From: Nostoc spongiaeforme FACHB-130
GTDB lineage: Bacteria; Cyanobacteriota; Cyanobacteriia; Cyanobacteriales; Nostocaceae
Assembly: GCF_014698475.1 (NCBI RefSeq)
Contig: NZ_JACJTB010000030.1
Coordinates: 18,975 to 82,974, forward strand
Direction of reading: 5' to 3'
DNA length: 64,000 nt
The translations under genes and the position numbers were made by a program. The notes below the pieces were generated by a model, which worked only from the letters and a program-made list of their open reading frames with translations, had not been told where the DNA came from and did not search any database. Positions 34,511 to 43,597 of the stretch are shown in pieces (within the stretch, counting starts at the first letter, position 1; every line of letters begins with the position of its first letter).

Positions 34511-36862
34511 TTATTCATCATCAGTGTATGGTTCTAAATCGTTAGGTTCAAGGTCACGGGACAAATAAATGTCATCTCGGTCATCGTTAAGACTAGAATT
34601 ACCTAAGCCTTTAGGTAGGCCATCACTGCCAACGGTGACTAAATCAATTTGTTGGCGGTAATAATCGACACTCTTCACCTGGACAGATACACGATCGCCT
34701 AATCTGTAAGAAGCACGATTTTTTCGACCAAACAAGGCTTGTTGTCTGGCGCGATATTCATACCAGTCATCTTTTAATGAACTAACGTGGACTAATCCTT
34801 CTACCCGTAATGGCGCACTGGGATGTTTTTGTTTGGGCGAGTCTGTGGTTGGGACTTCAATTTCCACAAAGAACCCGTAGGACTGCACACCAGTAATTAC
34901 GCCTTGGAATACTTGCCCGATGCGTTGTTTCATCAGTTGGGCTTTTTGCAACCCTGCCAAGTCAGCTTCGGCTTCTTGGACTTCTTTTTCGCGGTCATTG
35001 AGTTGAATGATGACTCTGGTTAAATCGCTTTGCAGTTCTTGTTGCAATTCGGGCGGTAAGACGTTCCAACTGACTTCGATGTGGGATGATGAATGACGCA
35101 GGTTAACGCGGTCTTTAACGCGGGTAGTGCGGCGATCGCGTCCATGTTCAATCAGTCGGTAGTAAACTCGTTGCAAGAGCAAATCGGGATAGCGGCGTAA
35201 GGGCGAAGTACAGTGGGTATATTGCGCTAGTGCCAAGCCAAAATGACTGCCTTTGGTGGTGCTGTAAGCGGCTGGTTTGAGGGTGTCTTGCAACAAATAA
35301 GTTAACACCTGTTCGGAAGGTGATTCGGCAAAGGCTTGCGTTAATAATTGGTAATCTAAGGGTTGGATATCCGCTTCGGGGTCTAATGTCAGTTCCACAC
35401 CCAAATTAATTGCCAGTTTGAGCATTTCTTGGACATCTTCGGGATCAGGTGCGCCTTGGACTCGCCAAATGGCGGGAATACCTAATGCACTCAGATGTTC
35501 TGCCATTAGTTGATTGACTAATAGCGTAAACTCGGTGAGGAGCGATCGCACAGTTAAATTATTCACTACAACCGCACCTAACATTCCTTCATCAAAGTAA
35601 GGATTTTGATTTGGTGGCAAGTTTAATTGCAAGCTACCACGGGCGAGGCGTGCTTGTTTGACGACTTGGTGTAAACCTTCCAGGTTTTGCAATAACTGAA
35701 TAACTTCCTCAGATTCCTTAGCAGGTTGACCACTGAGAACTGCTTCCGCCTTGTCTTTATTGATGGCGGTATCAACATTAATCACACTCGGCTGAATTTC
35801 CCATTCTTCCACTTCCCCGGATGTTGGGTCGATGGTAATTAAGAATGAGAGTGTCAGGCGATCGCTTCCCGCCACCAAAGAACAGCGATCGGCTACAGTG
35901 TCTGGTAACATAGGCAATACTAAATCACCCAAATACACAGAACGTCCGCGCTTCAAGGCTTCTCTGTCTAAAATTTCATCAGGTTGAATGAAGTGAGAAA
36001 CATCGGCAATGTGAAAGCCTAAACGCCAACCTTTGTTGGTTTTTTCCAAACTCAAAGCATTTTCTACTAACTTGGCATCAGTATTGATCCCCGTAATTGC
36101 CAAGGTAAATAAACTGCGTAAATCTAATCTGGTTTTGATGTCCGCTTTCAGGATGCGTTTGGGTAACTTCGCGGCTGCTTCTTGTACCGCTTCGGAAAAA
36201 TTGCGAGATAAATCATGTTTACAAGTCACCAAATCAATATCGGCGGCGGCTTCCGCATCGCTACCCAAAATTTGCACGACCCTTCCCAGGGGGGGATATT
36301 GTGCTAAAGGATAACGCAGTACTTCCACATGGGCGAGATGGTCGATGGCTTCGGCAAAAGTCATCCCATTTGTTTGCAACTTGAGTTCAAACAACAGGCG
36401 ATCATCTAAAGGTACAGCGCGAAAACCACTTTCTACTTGTTTAATCCGGGCTAGTAAAGTGTGATTAGAACGTTCTAAAATTAACTTAACTTCGCCTTCG
36501 GGAGAGCGCCGCCGACTGCCTTCTTTGAGAACTCTTACCAAAACGCGATCGCCATTCCACGCATTACTTAAATGACTTTCGCGGATGTAGATATCTTCAG
36601 CGCCTTCTACATCTTGAATCGCAAAACAAAAGCCCTTACTAGAACAGCGAAGCTTGGCTTCAATCACCCCTTCTTCAAAGACGCGGCGATATTTGCCCCG
36701 TTCTTTGACTAAAATTCCGATTTTTTCGAGAATATCTAAGGCAATATGCAGCTTTTCTAAACTATCCTCATCTTCGCAGCCAAGTTTCTTTTCTAAAACT
36801 TTCCGAGCTACCAATTTATCATCGGTGAAATTGGCAAGGAGTGTAGCGATTGAAAATTCCAT
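34511..36862 (-). CDS. rnr: RNase R/II family protein with degenerate catalytic motif
   Basis: 783 residues. Winged-helix/cold-shock regions lie at ~1-170, an RNB domain at ~240-570 and an S1 domain at ~640-720 (VFQGVITGVQSYGFFVEIEV). RNB landmarks are clear: RLDLRSLFTLAITG, FHIADVSHFI, GRSVYLGDLVLPMLPDTVAD, TSPLRRYPDLL. However, at the position where active enzymes have a TID...(A)RDxDDA cluster of Mg-binding aspartates, this protein reads AITGINTDAKLVENALSL. Thr, Leu, Glu and Asn occupy most of the acidic positions. Hydrolytic activity is therefore doubtful; RNA binding is likely retained. Cotranscribed with ubiX. A very long non-coding region lies upstream. Confidence 0.85.
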   Translation of the reverse strand: MEFSIATLLANFTDDKLVARKVLEKKLGCEDEDSLEKLHIALDILEKIGILVKERGKYRRVFEEGVIEAKLRCSSKGFCFAIQDVEGAEDIYIRESHLSNAWNGDRVLVRVLKEGSRRRSPEGEVKLILERSNHTLLARIKQVESGFRAVPLDDRLLFELKLQTNGMTFAEAIDHLAHVEVLRYPLAQYPPLGRVVQILGSDAEAAADIDLVTCKHDLSRNFSEAVQEAAAKLPKRILKADIKTRLDLRSLFTLAITGINTDAKLVENALSLEKTNKGWRLGFHIADVSHFIQPDEILDREALKRGRSVYLGDLVLPMLPDTVADRCSLVAGSDRLTLSFLITIDPTSGEVEEWEIQPSVINVDTAINKDKAEAVLSGQPAKESEEVIQLLQNLEGLHQVVKQARLARGSLQLNLPPNQNPYFDEGMLGAVVVNNLTVRSLLTEFTLLVNQLMAEHLSALGIPAIWRVQGAPDPEDVQEMLKLAINLGVELTLDPEADIQPLDYQLLTQAFAESPSEQVLTYLLQDTLKPAAYSTTKGSHFGLALAQYTHCTSPLRRYPDLLLQRVYYRLIEHGRDRRTTRVKDRVNLRHSSSHIEVSWNVLPPELQQELQSDLTRVIIQLNDREKEVQEAEADLAGLQKAQLMKQRIGQVFQGVITGVQSYGFFVEIEVPTTDSPKQKHPSAPLRVEGLVHVSSLKDDWYEYRARQQALFGRKNRASYRLGDRVSVQVKSVDYYRQQIDLVTVGSDGLPKGLGNSSLNDDRDDIYLSRDLEPNDLEPYTDDE

Positions 36863-37480
36863 GCAGTGAACCGACCTTTGGTCAAAACATCATGTTGGTT
36901 GAATCTGGTTCTGTTCTGTATACCCTCACGGCCTACAGATACTAACTAACTGGAAACGAGTTGCCTTGAGGCATGGTTCTGTGAAGTTCCCCATCGAGGA
37001 AGTTAACCTACCTTGAGATCAACTTACTCCCCAAATTTGAGAACTTCTCACTGCATGACCATTTCAGAGTTGACTGGCGTTTTCTGCTCCTTCACTGAAC
37101 CAAACTGATAAAGTACGCCTGATGAGGGGGTTTTACCTGCTAATTAATTACGCAAAGGGTTTTTGAGAGGTTGGCTTAAGGTTCATCTCCACAGTACCCA
37201 AAAGCGATCGATTCGGAAAAACCACAGGTGTTTGATTGTCTAGCTTGAAGGTGCTTTTACGCTATCCGACTCTGATGTTTAACTAGGAGAAACTGCCGAT
37301 TAACCCAATATTCCCACATGTAGAATCGGTCACAATTAGGTCAGCAGTCAGACAAGCAGTGAGGGCGAACCTTATCTCCATTATTGTAGATTTAGAGCGT
37401 ACTTCTAGGAAATAATTCTAAATAGAGATTTAGGTAAATAGTATAGCACTCAAGGCGATATAACCTACATAAATAGAGCT
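36863..37480 (-). promoter_or_regulatory. Long non-coding region upstream of the RNase R-family gene
   Basis: About 600 bases directly upstream of the gene are free of open frames and unlike the dispersed repeats elsewhere. They have mixed base composition with several short palindromes (TGCCTTGAGGCA at 36962-36973). They may be a long 5' untranslated leader or a separate structured RNA. I tried to match tmRNA, RNase P RNA, SRP RNA and a tRNA and failed. Confidence 0.35.
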
Positions 37481-37867
37481 AGTAGTTAATTATGCCTCAA
37501 AATAATTGTTACTGCTGCAATGACAACACCACAGATAAAGCATAAACATTACTCTGAATTTTAAGATACCAGAAAAATTAGCTGGAGGATGGGGCGGGAG
37601 TTGTAGGCGATCGCTTTATTGGACAAATCAACTTTGCCAAAGCTGAGATTTCCGAAAACTTTTCTCTACCAACCCAGGAATTATAGACTTAAATTAAAAT
37701 ATTTCCATAGATTCACTGTGGACATATTATAGTTATCTCTCTTTCGCCATTGGGGTAAATATCGCAGTTGCCAGATGAATGAGGACAAGGAATAATTGTC
37801 AAACATCCTTGTTTCCTGTTCTCTGTTCCCTGCTATAGATAAAACCCGAATTTTTCACGCATAGGTA

Positions 37868-38020
37868 GGGGGTGTGGGGAGTGTGGGGAGAGAGGGAAGT
37901 GTGGGGAGTGTGGGGAGTGTGGGGAGAGAGGAAAGTGTGATGGGAAACATTTCTTCACCATCCTCCCACACCTCCCACCCCTCCCACACCCCTGGATTTC
38001 TCACAAGAGAGAAATCCAGG
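37868..38020. repeat. GTGTGGGGA tandem, its complement, and a perfect 12-bp hairpin
   Basis: Seven or so units close to GTGTGGGGA (37871-37932), followed by complementary pyrimidine-rich CCTCCCACACCTCCCACCCC (37973-37990), then CCTGGATTTCTC-ACAAGA-GAGAAATCCAGG at 37991-38020, a perfect 12-bp stem followed by AAAATT. The hairpin ends 48 bases before the next start codon. It could be a terminator for an upstream transcript or a leader element. Confidence 0.7.
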
Positions 38021-38068
38021 AAAATTAACCCCGTGATTTAGCAGACATTAGATTTTGGTGACAGTATT

Positions 38069-38911
38069 ATGTTGGCTCAATTTCAGAGCTTGTATCCCAA
38101 CGGTAGTTTAACTTCCGAATTAGTAGACATTTTTCAAGGCAAATATATTGTTAGAGCCAGTGTGCAGATTGATGGTGTAATCCGCGCTACTGGTTTAGCC
38201 GCAGCCGAAACCGTAGAAGCCGCAGAAGACCAAGCCCGCAACCGGGCGCTGATGGTATTGGGAGTAACAAATACACCACAAACTCAGGCAGAATCATCGC
38301 CGCAAGTGACAAATTCTGTAGCTCCTACACCTGTGATTCAGACAACAGTGGGTGTAAGTGAATCAACTTATGCTGCTACACCCGATAAGAATTTGGAATT
38401 AGTGACTAGTAAACCGGAAATATCTCCAGTCGCTGCTAGTAGTAAAACTATCACACCCGATTTATTTACTGCGGAAGCATTAAGCATTGATACTCATACC
38501 CCAGATTTAACGCCTAGCTTACCTTTAACTCCCAATCGAGAGCCAGCGTTTGTTCCCTCTGTCGATAATTTAGAAATTGAAGTTCCGCATCAGCCAGAAA
38601 CACCTGCTTTTTCGGGAATGACTGCAAGTAATGTCACTCCATTTACACCCCGTAACTATAGTTCTTCTGAAACTGCAACTACTTCCACAACCACCAGTAA
38701 AAGAAAAAAGAAAGCAGAAGCAGTTGATTTGTCTGATGTGATTGCAAAAACCGATGTGGAGTTGCAACGTTTAGGCTGGACACCAGAACAGGGAAGAGAA
38801 CATCTGATTAAAACCTACGGTAAACGGGGACGTACTTTGCTGACGGAAGAAGAACTGCACAGCTTTTTACAATATCTCCAATCTCAACCTGATCCCATCG
38901 CGGGGTTTTAA
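38069..38911 (+). CDS. Uncharacterised cyanobacterial protein, conserved ends, variable middle
   Basis: 280 residues. The N-terminal ~70 residues fold as strand-helix (SLYPNGSLTSELVDIFQGKY, IVRASVQIDGVIRATGLAAA, VEAAEDQARNRALMVLG), reminiscent of Rad52/dsRNA-binding-like small alpha-beta domains. A ~140-residue low-complexity Thr/Ser/Pro linker follows. The C-terminal ~55 residues are a distinct helical motif (VELQRLGWTPEQGREHLIKT, TEEELHSFLQYLQS) that I recall at the ends of several cyanobacterial and phage DNA-recombination-associated proteins. A role in DNA or RNA transactions is inferred only from that resemblance. Confidence 0.65.
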   Translation: MLAQFQSLYPNGSLTSELVDIFQGKYIVRASVQIDGVIRATGLAAAETVEAAEDQARNRALMVLGVTNTPQTQAESSPQVTNSVAPTPVIQTTVGVSESTYAATPDKNLELVTSKPEISPVAASSKTITPDLFTAEALSIDTHTPDLTPSLPLTPNREPAFVPSVDNLEIEVPHQPETPAFSGMTASNVTPFTPRNYSSSETATTSTTTSKRKKKAEAVDLSDVIAKTDVELQRLGWTPEQGREHLIKTYGKRGRTLLTEEELHSFLQYLQSQPDPIAGF

Positions 38912-39011
38912 TCAGTTATTAGTCATTTGTCCTTTGTTATTGGTAAGGACAAATGGCTGATATTGTTTAGATTTTAGTATTCAGAAACGAACCAGAGAGG
39001 AGGACACCTAT

Positions 39012-39125
39012 GGCGGGTTTCCCAGGTCAGTCGCTACAACGGGAGGAACCTCACGCCAGTTTGCTCAAGTTGGGTAACCCGCCCACGTAACTGGCTCTGC
39101 AACGCGCTGGCTTGACTTGAGCAAA
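39012..39125. repeat. Complex nested palindromic element
   Basis: Three interlaced inverted repeats: GGCGGGTT (39012) / AACCCGCC (39076); GCCAGTT (39055) / AACTGGC (39089); and an 11-bp perfect pair TTTGCTCAAGT (39060-39070) / ACTTGAGCAAA (39115-39125). It lies in the 262-base gap between two convergent genes with no open frame. Similar dispersed palindromes occur in Nostoc genomes. Confidence 0.65.
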
Positions 39126-39173
39126 GTGTCTGTTACACAGATTACACCGAGAGATAAGAGTTAGCGATCGCAC

Positions 39174-39803
39174 TTATGTTAGTGGACTGGCAGACTGAAA
39201 AATCTGTTCAGCAGTCAGAACTAATTCGGGAAAAGTTAGCGATTCGATGCGCTCGCCGTTTCGGAATTGTTTAACTTGATATTCGCCTTCAACTAACGAG
39301 TAAATCGAGATAGTTGGTTGTTTAGGATTACCAATAAATTTTTTACCACCTAAAGCCGCGTAATCTACAATCCAATATTCGGGGATGCCAATAGCTTCGT
39401 ACTGACCAAGCTTGGTAAAGTAGTCATCACGCCAGTTTGTGCTAACTACTTCTATAACTAATGGGATTGATGATGGTTGACTAACTGTTGATTTGTTTCT
39501 CCACAAAGGCTCATTGACTAAGTTGAGGCGATTCAACAACAGTACGTCAGGTAAGAAAGCAGATTCACCTTCATTTGATTTAACAAACCCCATTTTAGGA
39601 ATGTCATAGGGTTTTGAAAGACGGACACACTCCAGCAAAATTTGCTTGATTAAGAATGCAATCAGTAATTCATGATCGCCTGTTGGTGTTGGCATTTGCT
39701 TGATAAACCCATGATGTAGTTCGTAATGAAACTGTGTTGAATGAGCGGGATACCAATCTAGAAACTGGTTAACAGTCATCGTAATTGGTAGTGATTGAAT
39801 CAT
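39174..39803 (-). CDS. Uma2 family endonuclease-like protein
   Basis: 209 residues. PD-(D/E)XK nuclease fold of the Uma2 (DUF820) family, which is highly expanded in cyanobacteria. Active-site pattern: LPDVLLL (Asp), PLVIEVVS (Glu), then Lys in YFTKLGQYEAIGIPEYWIVD. A GGAGG ribosome-binding site lies just upstream of the ATG. The biological role of Uma2 proteins is not established. It lies next to the remnant of a phosphate-binding gene and the histidine kinase. Confidence 0.82.
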   Translation of the reverse strand: MIQSLPITMTVNQFLDWYPAHSTQFHYELHHGFIKQMPTPTGDHELLIAFLIKQILLECVRLSKPYDIPKMGFVKSNEGESAFLPDVLLLNRLNLVNEPLWRNKSTVSQPSSIPLVIEVVSTNWRDDYFTKLGQYEAIGIPEYWIVDYAALGGKKFIGNPKQPTISIYSLVEGEYQVKQFRNGERIESLTFPELVLTAEQIFQSASPLT

Positions 39804-39851
39804 TTAAAACCTCCATATATAAGTGTTTTGGTTATGCGGTTTCTTAATCAT

Positions 39852-39932
39852 TTTTGTAACAGGCAAAAAGCCAGCTTGAGCGATCGCTTTTTGTCCTTGT
39901 TCAGTCTGCAACAGTTTAACGTATACTTCTCC
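39852..39932 (-). pseudogene. C-terminal remnant of a phosphate-binding-type protein gene
   Basis: Minus-strand translation gives GEVYVKLLQTEQGQKAIAQA followed by GFLPV, matching 21 of 25 residues of the C-terminus of the intact gene at 42387 (GEAYAKLLLTEQGQRAIAQA + GFLPV). The rest of the gene is missing upstream, and no start exists. It suggests an earlier tandem duplicate that was deleted. Confidence 0.7.
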
Positions 39933-40098
39933 GTTAACCCTGAGCGCAGTCTAAGGGTTAAATCCTCTAAATTTAAGTAAGTCGATGCAATAAAACCAAA
40001 CTATGTAAAGAAAAGTAAATAAGCCTCAAATGCTTTCTCCTCCTGCTCCCTGCTCCCTGCCTTATTCCAACAATAATTATTTACACCGACCTACTTAT

Positions 40099-42015
40099 TT
40101 ACGGGGATTCCCTTCGTCTTATTGCCTCCTCAATTTTGCCTTCTGAGGGAAAATTTTGCTGAATGGGAATTTGAATAAAAAATTTAGTACCTTTTCCTAG
40201 ACTGGATTCACACCAAAGCTTTCCTTGATGTTTTTCGGTAATGATTTCATAACTAATTGATAAGCCTAATCCTGTACCTTTACCAACAGTTTTAGTTGTA
40301 AAAAAGGGATCAAATAATTTTGGTTTAACTGATTCTGGAATACCTGTACCATTATCTGCAATAGTAATTAAGATATCAGTTGCAGATTTTTTTTGCGTTT
40401 GAATCAAGATAGTGAGAGGTTGCTTTAGACTTTTTTGATGGGTTTCTTCTAAAGCATCAATCGCGTTGGTCAGTATACTCAAAAATACTTGGTTGATTTG
40501 TCCGGCATAACACTCAATTAACGGTAACGCACCATATTCTTTAGTGACCTGAATTTGCGGATGACTGGGCTGGTCTTTGAGACGATGTTGTAAAATCATT
40601 AAGGTGCTATCAATACCTTCGTGAATATTTACCGCTTTGAATTCTGCTTCATCCAAGCGCGAAAAATTTCGCAGAGATTTGACAATTTCTCGGATACGAA
40701 CAGCACCCATTTCCATTGAATTGACAATTTTTTGTAAATCTTTATGTAAAAATTCTAATTCTAATTTATCAACTTCTGCTTTTAAGGCTTGTGGTGGATT
40801 AGGGTAACATTCTTGATAAGAACGAATTAATTTTACTAAGTCTTCAGTGTATTGCTTGATATAACTGAGATTGCCATAAATAAAGCTCACTGGATTGTTG
40901 ATTTCGTGAGCTACACCTGCCACCATTTGTCCTAAAGCAGACATTTTTTCATTCTGCACCATTTGAGATTGAGTCCGGTGCAGTTCTTCTAGAGTTTTTT
41001 GGAGATGTTGATTATTTGTTTGTAACTCTTGAGTACGTTGAACAACTTGATTTTCTAAATATTGATTGGCTTTTTGTTGTTCCGCTAAAAGTTGTTTGAT
41101 AGCTTGAATTAGCTGATTAAACGAATTCGCCAAAACACCTACTTCATCTCCCGCCGTCACTGGTACTTGCACATCAAAATCAGATGTTTGGATGGAATGC
41201 TGCACTGTTTGGGTGAGGGTTTGAATTGGTTGTGCGATCGCCCGACTGGTGTAAAATGCTAAACAGGCAGCCAACAGCACAGATAAGACTAAGCTAGTAA
41301 TAATAATTTGCGATCGCAATTTTTGAGCCGACGCGAGAATCTCTTCTGCATCTTTATATTCACTCGCCGCTCGTTCCACCATCTGAGTTAGAGCCTCAGA
41401 AAAATTGTTAATCTTAGATACATCCTGACTACGCCCGAAGTTAATTAACTGCTGTTGTGCTTCCTGAATATTTTTCGGTTGCCAATTTTCTTGCTTGAAT
41501 GAAACTAACAGTTCCTCAACTTTTTGCAGGTAAGCTTCTGGTACTCCTTGATAAGTCTGCATAAAGTTTTGAACTATGGCAATTTCTGCCTCTGTATCTC
41601 CGGCTTTAGTGTGTAAATTACCTTCCAAAACTTGCAATTGTGACCATGTTTTCCTAAACTCAGTTATGGATTGTCTCAGTTCTAGAACCTCCTGTTGTAA
41701 AAGTTGGGGATTATCCAAATAAGTAATTAACTGCTGGCGTTTATTCCTAGTTGTTAATTCAACTATTTTCAAGTGATTAATTAATTGAATCTCTTGTAGA
41801 GCATCTTTTTGAGCTTCCAAGGCTATCTGGTTGTAATGATCTCCCAACAGTGAACCAGCCAGGGTTCCACAAACAGCCACACTCAAAGCTATTCCATACC
41901 CGCAAGCAATTTTATGTCCTACTTGCAAGCGTTGTGTCCATTGGAGAATTATTGATTTAGCCTGTGTAATGTAATTAGTTTTTTGGTTTGATGAACTTGA
42001 ATTGAGAACAGCCAT
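40099..42015 (-). CDS. Membrane sensor histidine kinase with HAMP domain
   Basis: 638 residues. First membrane helix ~35-56 ([20 protein letters not shown]), a ~175-residue extracytoplasmic helical sensor region, second helix ~235-257 ([20 protein letters not shown]), HAMP ([19 protein letters not shown]...), coiled coil, then a HisKA-type domain with [20 protein letters not shown] (phospho-His) and a HATPase domain ([13 protein letters not shown]-box, [10 protein letters not shown]1, [12 protein letters not shown]2). It lacks a receiver domain, so its partner is elsewhere, possibly the orphan regulator type seen at 1045. The signal is unknown. Downstream on the same strand of the phosphate-binding gene (370-base gap). 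Confidence 0.9.
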   Translation of the reverse strand: MAVLNSSSSNQKTNYITQAKSIILQWTQRLQVGHKIACGYGIALSVAVCGTLAGSLLGDHYNQIALEAQKDALQEIQLINHLKIVELTTRNKRQQLITYLDNPQLLQQEVLELRQSITEFRKTWSQLQVLEGNLHTKAGDTEAEIAIVQNFMQTYQGVPEAYLQKVEELLVSFKQENWQPKNIQEAQQQLINFGRSQDVSKINNFSEALTQMVERAASEYKDAEEILASAQKLRSQIIITSLVLSVLLAACLAFYTSRAIAQPIQTLTQTVQHSIQTSDFDVQVPVTAGDEVGVLANSFNQLIQAIKQLLAEQQKANQYLENQVVQRTQELQTNNQHLQKTLEELHRTQSQMVQNEKMSALGQMVAGVAHEINNPVSFIYGNLSYIKQYTEDLVKLIRSYQECYPNPPQALKAEVDKLELEFLHKDLQKIVNSMEMGAVRIREIVKSLRNFSRLDEAEFKAVNIHEGIDSTLMILQHRLKDQPSHPQIQVTKEYGALPLIECYAGQINQVFLSILTNAIDALEETHQKSLKQPLTILIQTQKKSATDILITIADNGTGIPESVKPKLFDPFFTTKTVGKGTGLGLSISYEIITEKHQGKLWCESSLGKGTKFFIQIPIQQNFPSEGKIEEAIRRRESP

Positions 42016-42186
42016 ATTAAGAGAGTCAGGATATTTGGTAATTTGGATTTTCAGTCTGTGCGACTATGTTCGTCACCTAAAAATAATTACCTTTAGTATT
42101 CCCAGTAGATTAACTATAAGAAACAAATCAGTCATGATTATTTTTTCACTATCAAATTATGATAGTGATGGCTCAGTTGATCACTG

Positions 42187-42259
42187 GTTTACAAGTAAAC
42201 ATAATTTGCATAAAAATTAATAAAAAAATCACAAATTTTTTATGTAAATTTTAGTGATT
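42187..42259. promoter_or_regulatory. Palindrome and AT-rich hairpin upstream of histidine kinase
   Basis: GTTTAC-AA-GTAAAC (42187-42200) is a perfect palindrome, and AATCACAAATTT...AAATTTTAGTGATT (42227-42259) forms an AT-rich hairpin. Both sit in the 371-base gap between the phosphate-binding gene and the kinase, which holds no gene. The first could be an operator and the second a weak terminator; neither is matched to a known factor. Confidence 0.35.
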
Positions 42260-42386
42260 AATCTACATAATTATGTTTACAAAACCCTGATTGATGCAAA
42301 AAATCTCAGATTTTATTAATTGTATTCTCAGCTATGAGTCCGATGCAAAGTTGCGATTATTAGGCGCACTATCAGTTTTAAGTAGG

Positions 42387-43481
42387 TTAATGAGCAGCTA
42401 TTTTTTGGCTATTAACAGGTAAAAAGCCAGCTTGGGCGATCGCTCTTTGTCCTTGTTCAGTCAGCAATAGTTTGGCGTATGCTTCCCCGACTTGTTGTGC
42501 TTGACCTTGGTTTTGCTTAATCATCACAAATAATGGCGAAGTTAGTGGATAACTACCGTTTTTGATGACGACTGGATTGATTTGATTGCGTTGTCTAGGA
42601 CATTGATTTGGCTGTACAACTGGTTCACGGTAAAGAGACACAAACTTGTCGGAACTTACCCCCAAAGGTAGTAGCTTCACACCACATTGGTTGATTACCC
42701 CTCTAGCAGAGGCATAATACACACCACCAGGAGTTGTTTTAATGCGGCGTAATGCTTCTGTCGTTGAATAAACATACTCGACTTGCGAGCCGAAATTTTG
42801 CTTATCTGCTGCCTGATCGGAGAATAATAAGTTATCTGCATTTTCAGGCGATTGAGACAACGGTACAATTGGCAAATCTTTTCCGCCTACTTGCTTCCAG
42901 TTAGTAATTTGTCCCAGATAAATTTTTTGTAACTGTGCAACTGTTAAACCAGGTACTTGCAATTCTGGGTTAACTACTACAGCCACTCCATCCATCCCCA
43001 CTTGACGTTGTTCAATGGTGACACCTTGTTTTTTCGCCTGCGCTTGTTCTGCGTCTGTTAGGGGACGAGATGATTGAGTAAAGTCTAACTCTCCAGCCAG
43101 TAACATCCTAATTCCTGCGCCCGAACCAGGACTACTATCTCTAGGATTGACGTAAAGCAATTGAAATTCAGGACGGGTATTTTGAATCTGTGAATCTACT
43201 AATTGTCTAATTGATGCCCAAGCTGTACTTCCACCATAATTGAAAGCACCGATTGGCATATCATTCACATTGGCAAAGGTTGAACCCGTAAGACTACTGA
43301 GAGTGGCAGGATTCTGACTAGAGACAGAATCTGGACGATTATTAACAAATAAGCGTGGTCTTAGCCACAACCACAGCCCACCAATGAGTACAATTGTAAT
43401 AACTTCACCAATGATTAGCCCCCTGATCATCTGGATAGCATCTGTGCTGAGTGAAACAGCTCTTCTATTACTGTTGCTCAT
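42387..43481 (-). CDS. PstS-like phosphate ABC transporter substrate-binding protein
   Basis: 364 residues. One N-terminal membrane helix (~20-43, LIIGEVITIVLIGGLWLWLR) anchors a periplasmic type II binding domain: MPIGAFNYGGSTAWASIRQL, SPGSGAGIRMLLAGELDFTQ, VGMDGVAVVVNPELQVPGLT, IYLGQITNWKQVGGKD, ending YPLTSPLFVMIK and EQGQRAIAQAGFLPV. This is the SphX/PstS-like group. No PstCAB genes are adjacent, so it may be a sensor rather than a transporter part. The adjacent divergent gene is a Ser/Thr kinase. A second copy's tail survives at 39852. Confidence 0.88.
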   Translation of the reverse strand: MSNSNRRAVSLSTDAIQMIRGLIIGEVITIVLIGGLWLWLRPRLFVNNRPDSVSSQNPATLSSLTGSTFANVNDMPIGAFNYGGSTAWASIRQLVDSQIQNTRPEFQLLYVNPRDSSPGSGAGIRMLLAGELDFTQSSRPLTDAEQAQAKKQGVTIEQRQVGMDGVAVVVNPELQVPGLTVAQLQKIYLGQITNWKQVGGKDLPIVPLSQSPENADNLLFSDQAADKQNFGSQVEYVYSTTEALRRIKTTPGGVYYASARGVINQCGVKLLPLGVSSDKFVSLYREPVVQPNQCPRQRNQINPVVIKNGSYPLTSPLFVMIKQNQGQAQQVGEAYAKLLLTEQGQRAIAQAGFLPVNSQKIAAH

Positions 43482-43529
43482 TAGACTGAATTTTATTAAC
43501 TGTCTTTAATCAAGAATATATATTAAAAA

Positions 43530-43551
43530 TATAAGTAAATTATAAGTAAAT
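43530..43551. promoter_or_regulatory. 11-bp tandem direct repeat in divergent promoter region
   Basis: TATAAGTAAAT occurs twice in perfect tandem at 43530-43540 and 43541-43551, between the divergent phosphate-binding and kinase genes. An 8-base core repeated every 11 bases is the spacing of cyanobacterial Pho boxes, although the sequence itself fits that consensus poorly. AT-rich chance repetition is possible. Confidence 0.35.
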
Positions 43552-43597
43552 CTTTTTAAGTAGAATTACGGGAAACAACCGTCAGGTAAATCGTAAC

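Noticed and set aside
36863..37480. tmRNA, RNase P RNA or SRP RNA upstream of the RNase R gene
   Set aside because: None of their conserved sequences (tRNA-like ends, GGAAAGTCCGGG-type core, GGAAGCAGCC loop) was found on either strand.
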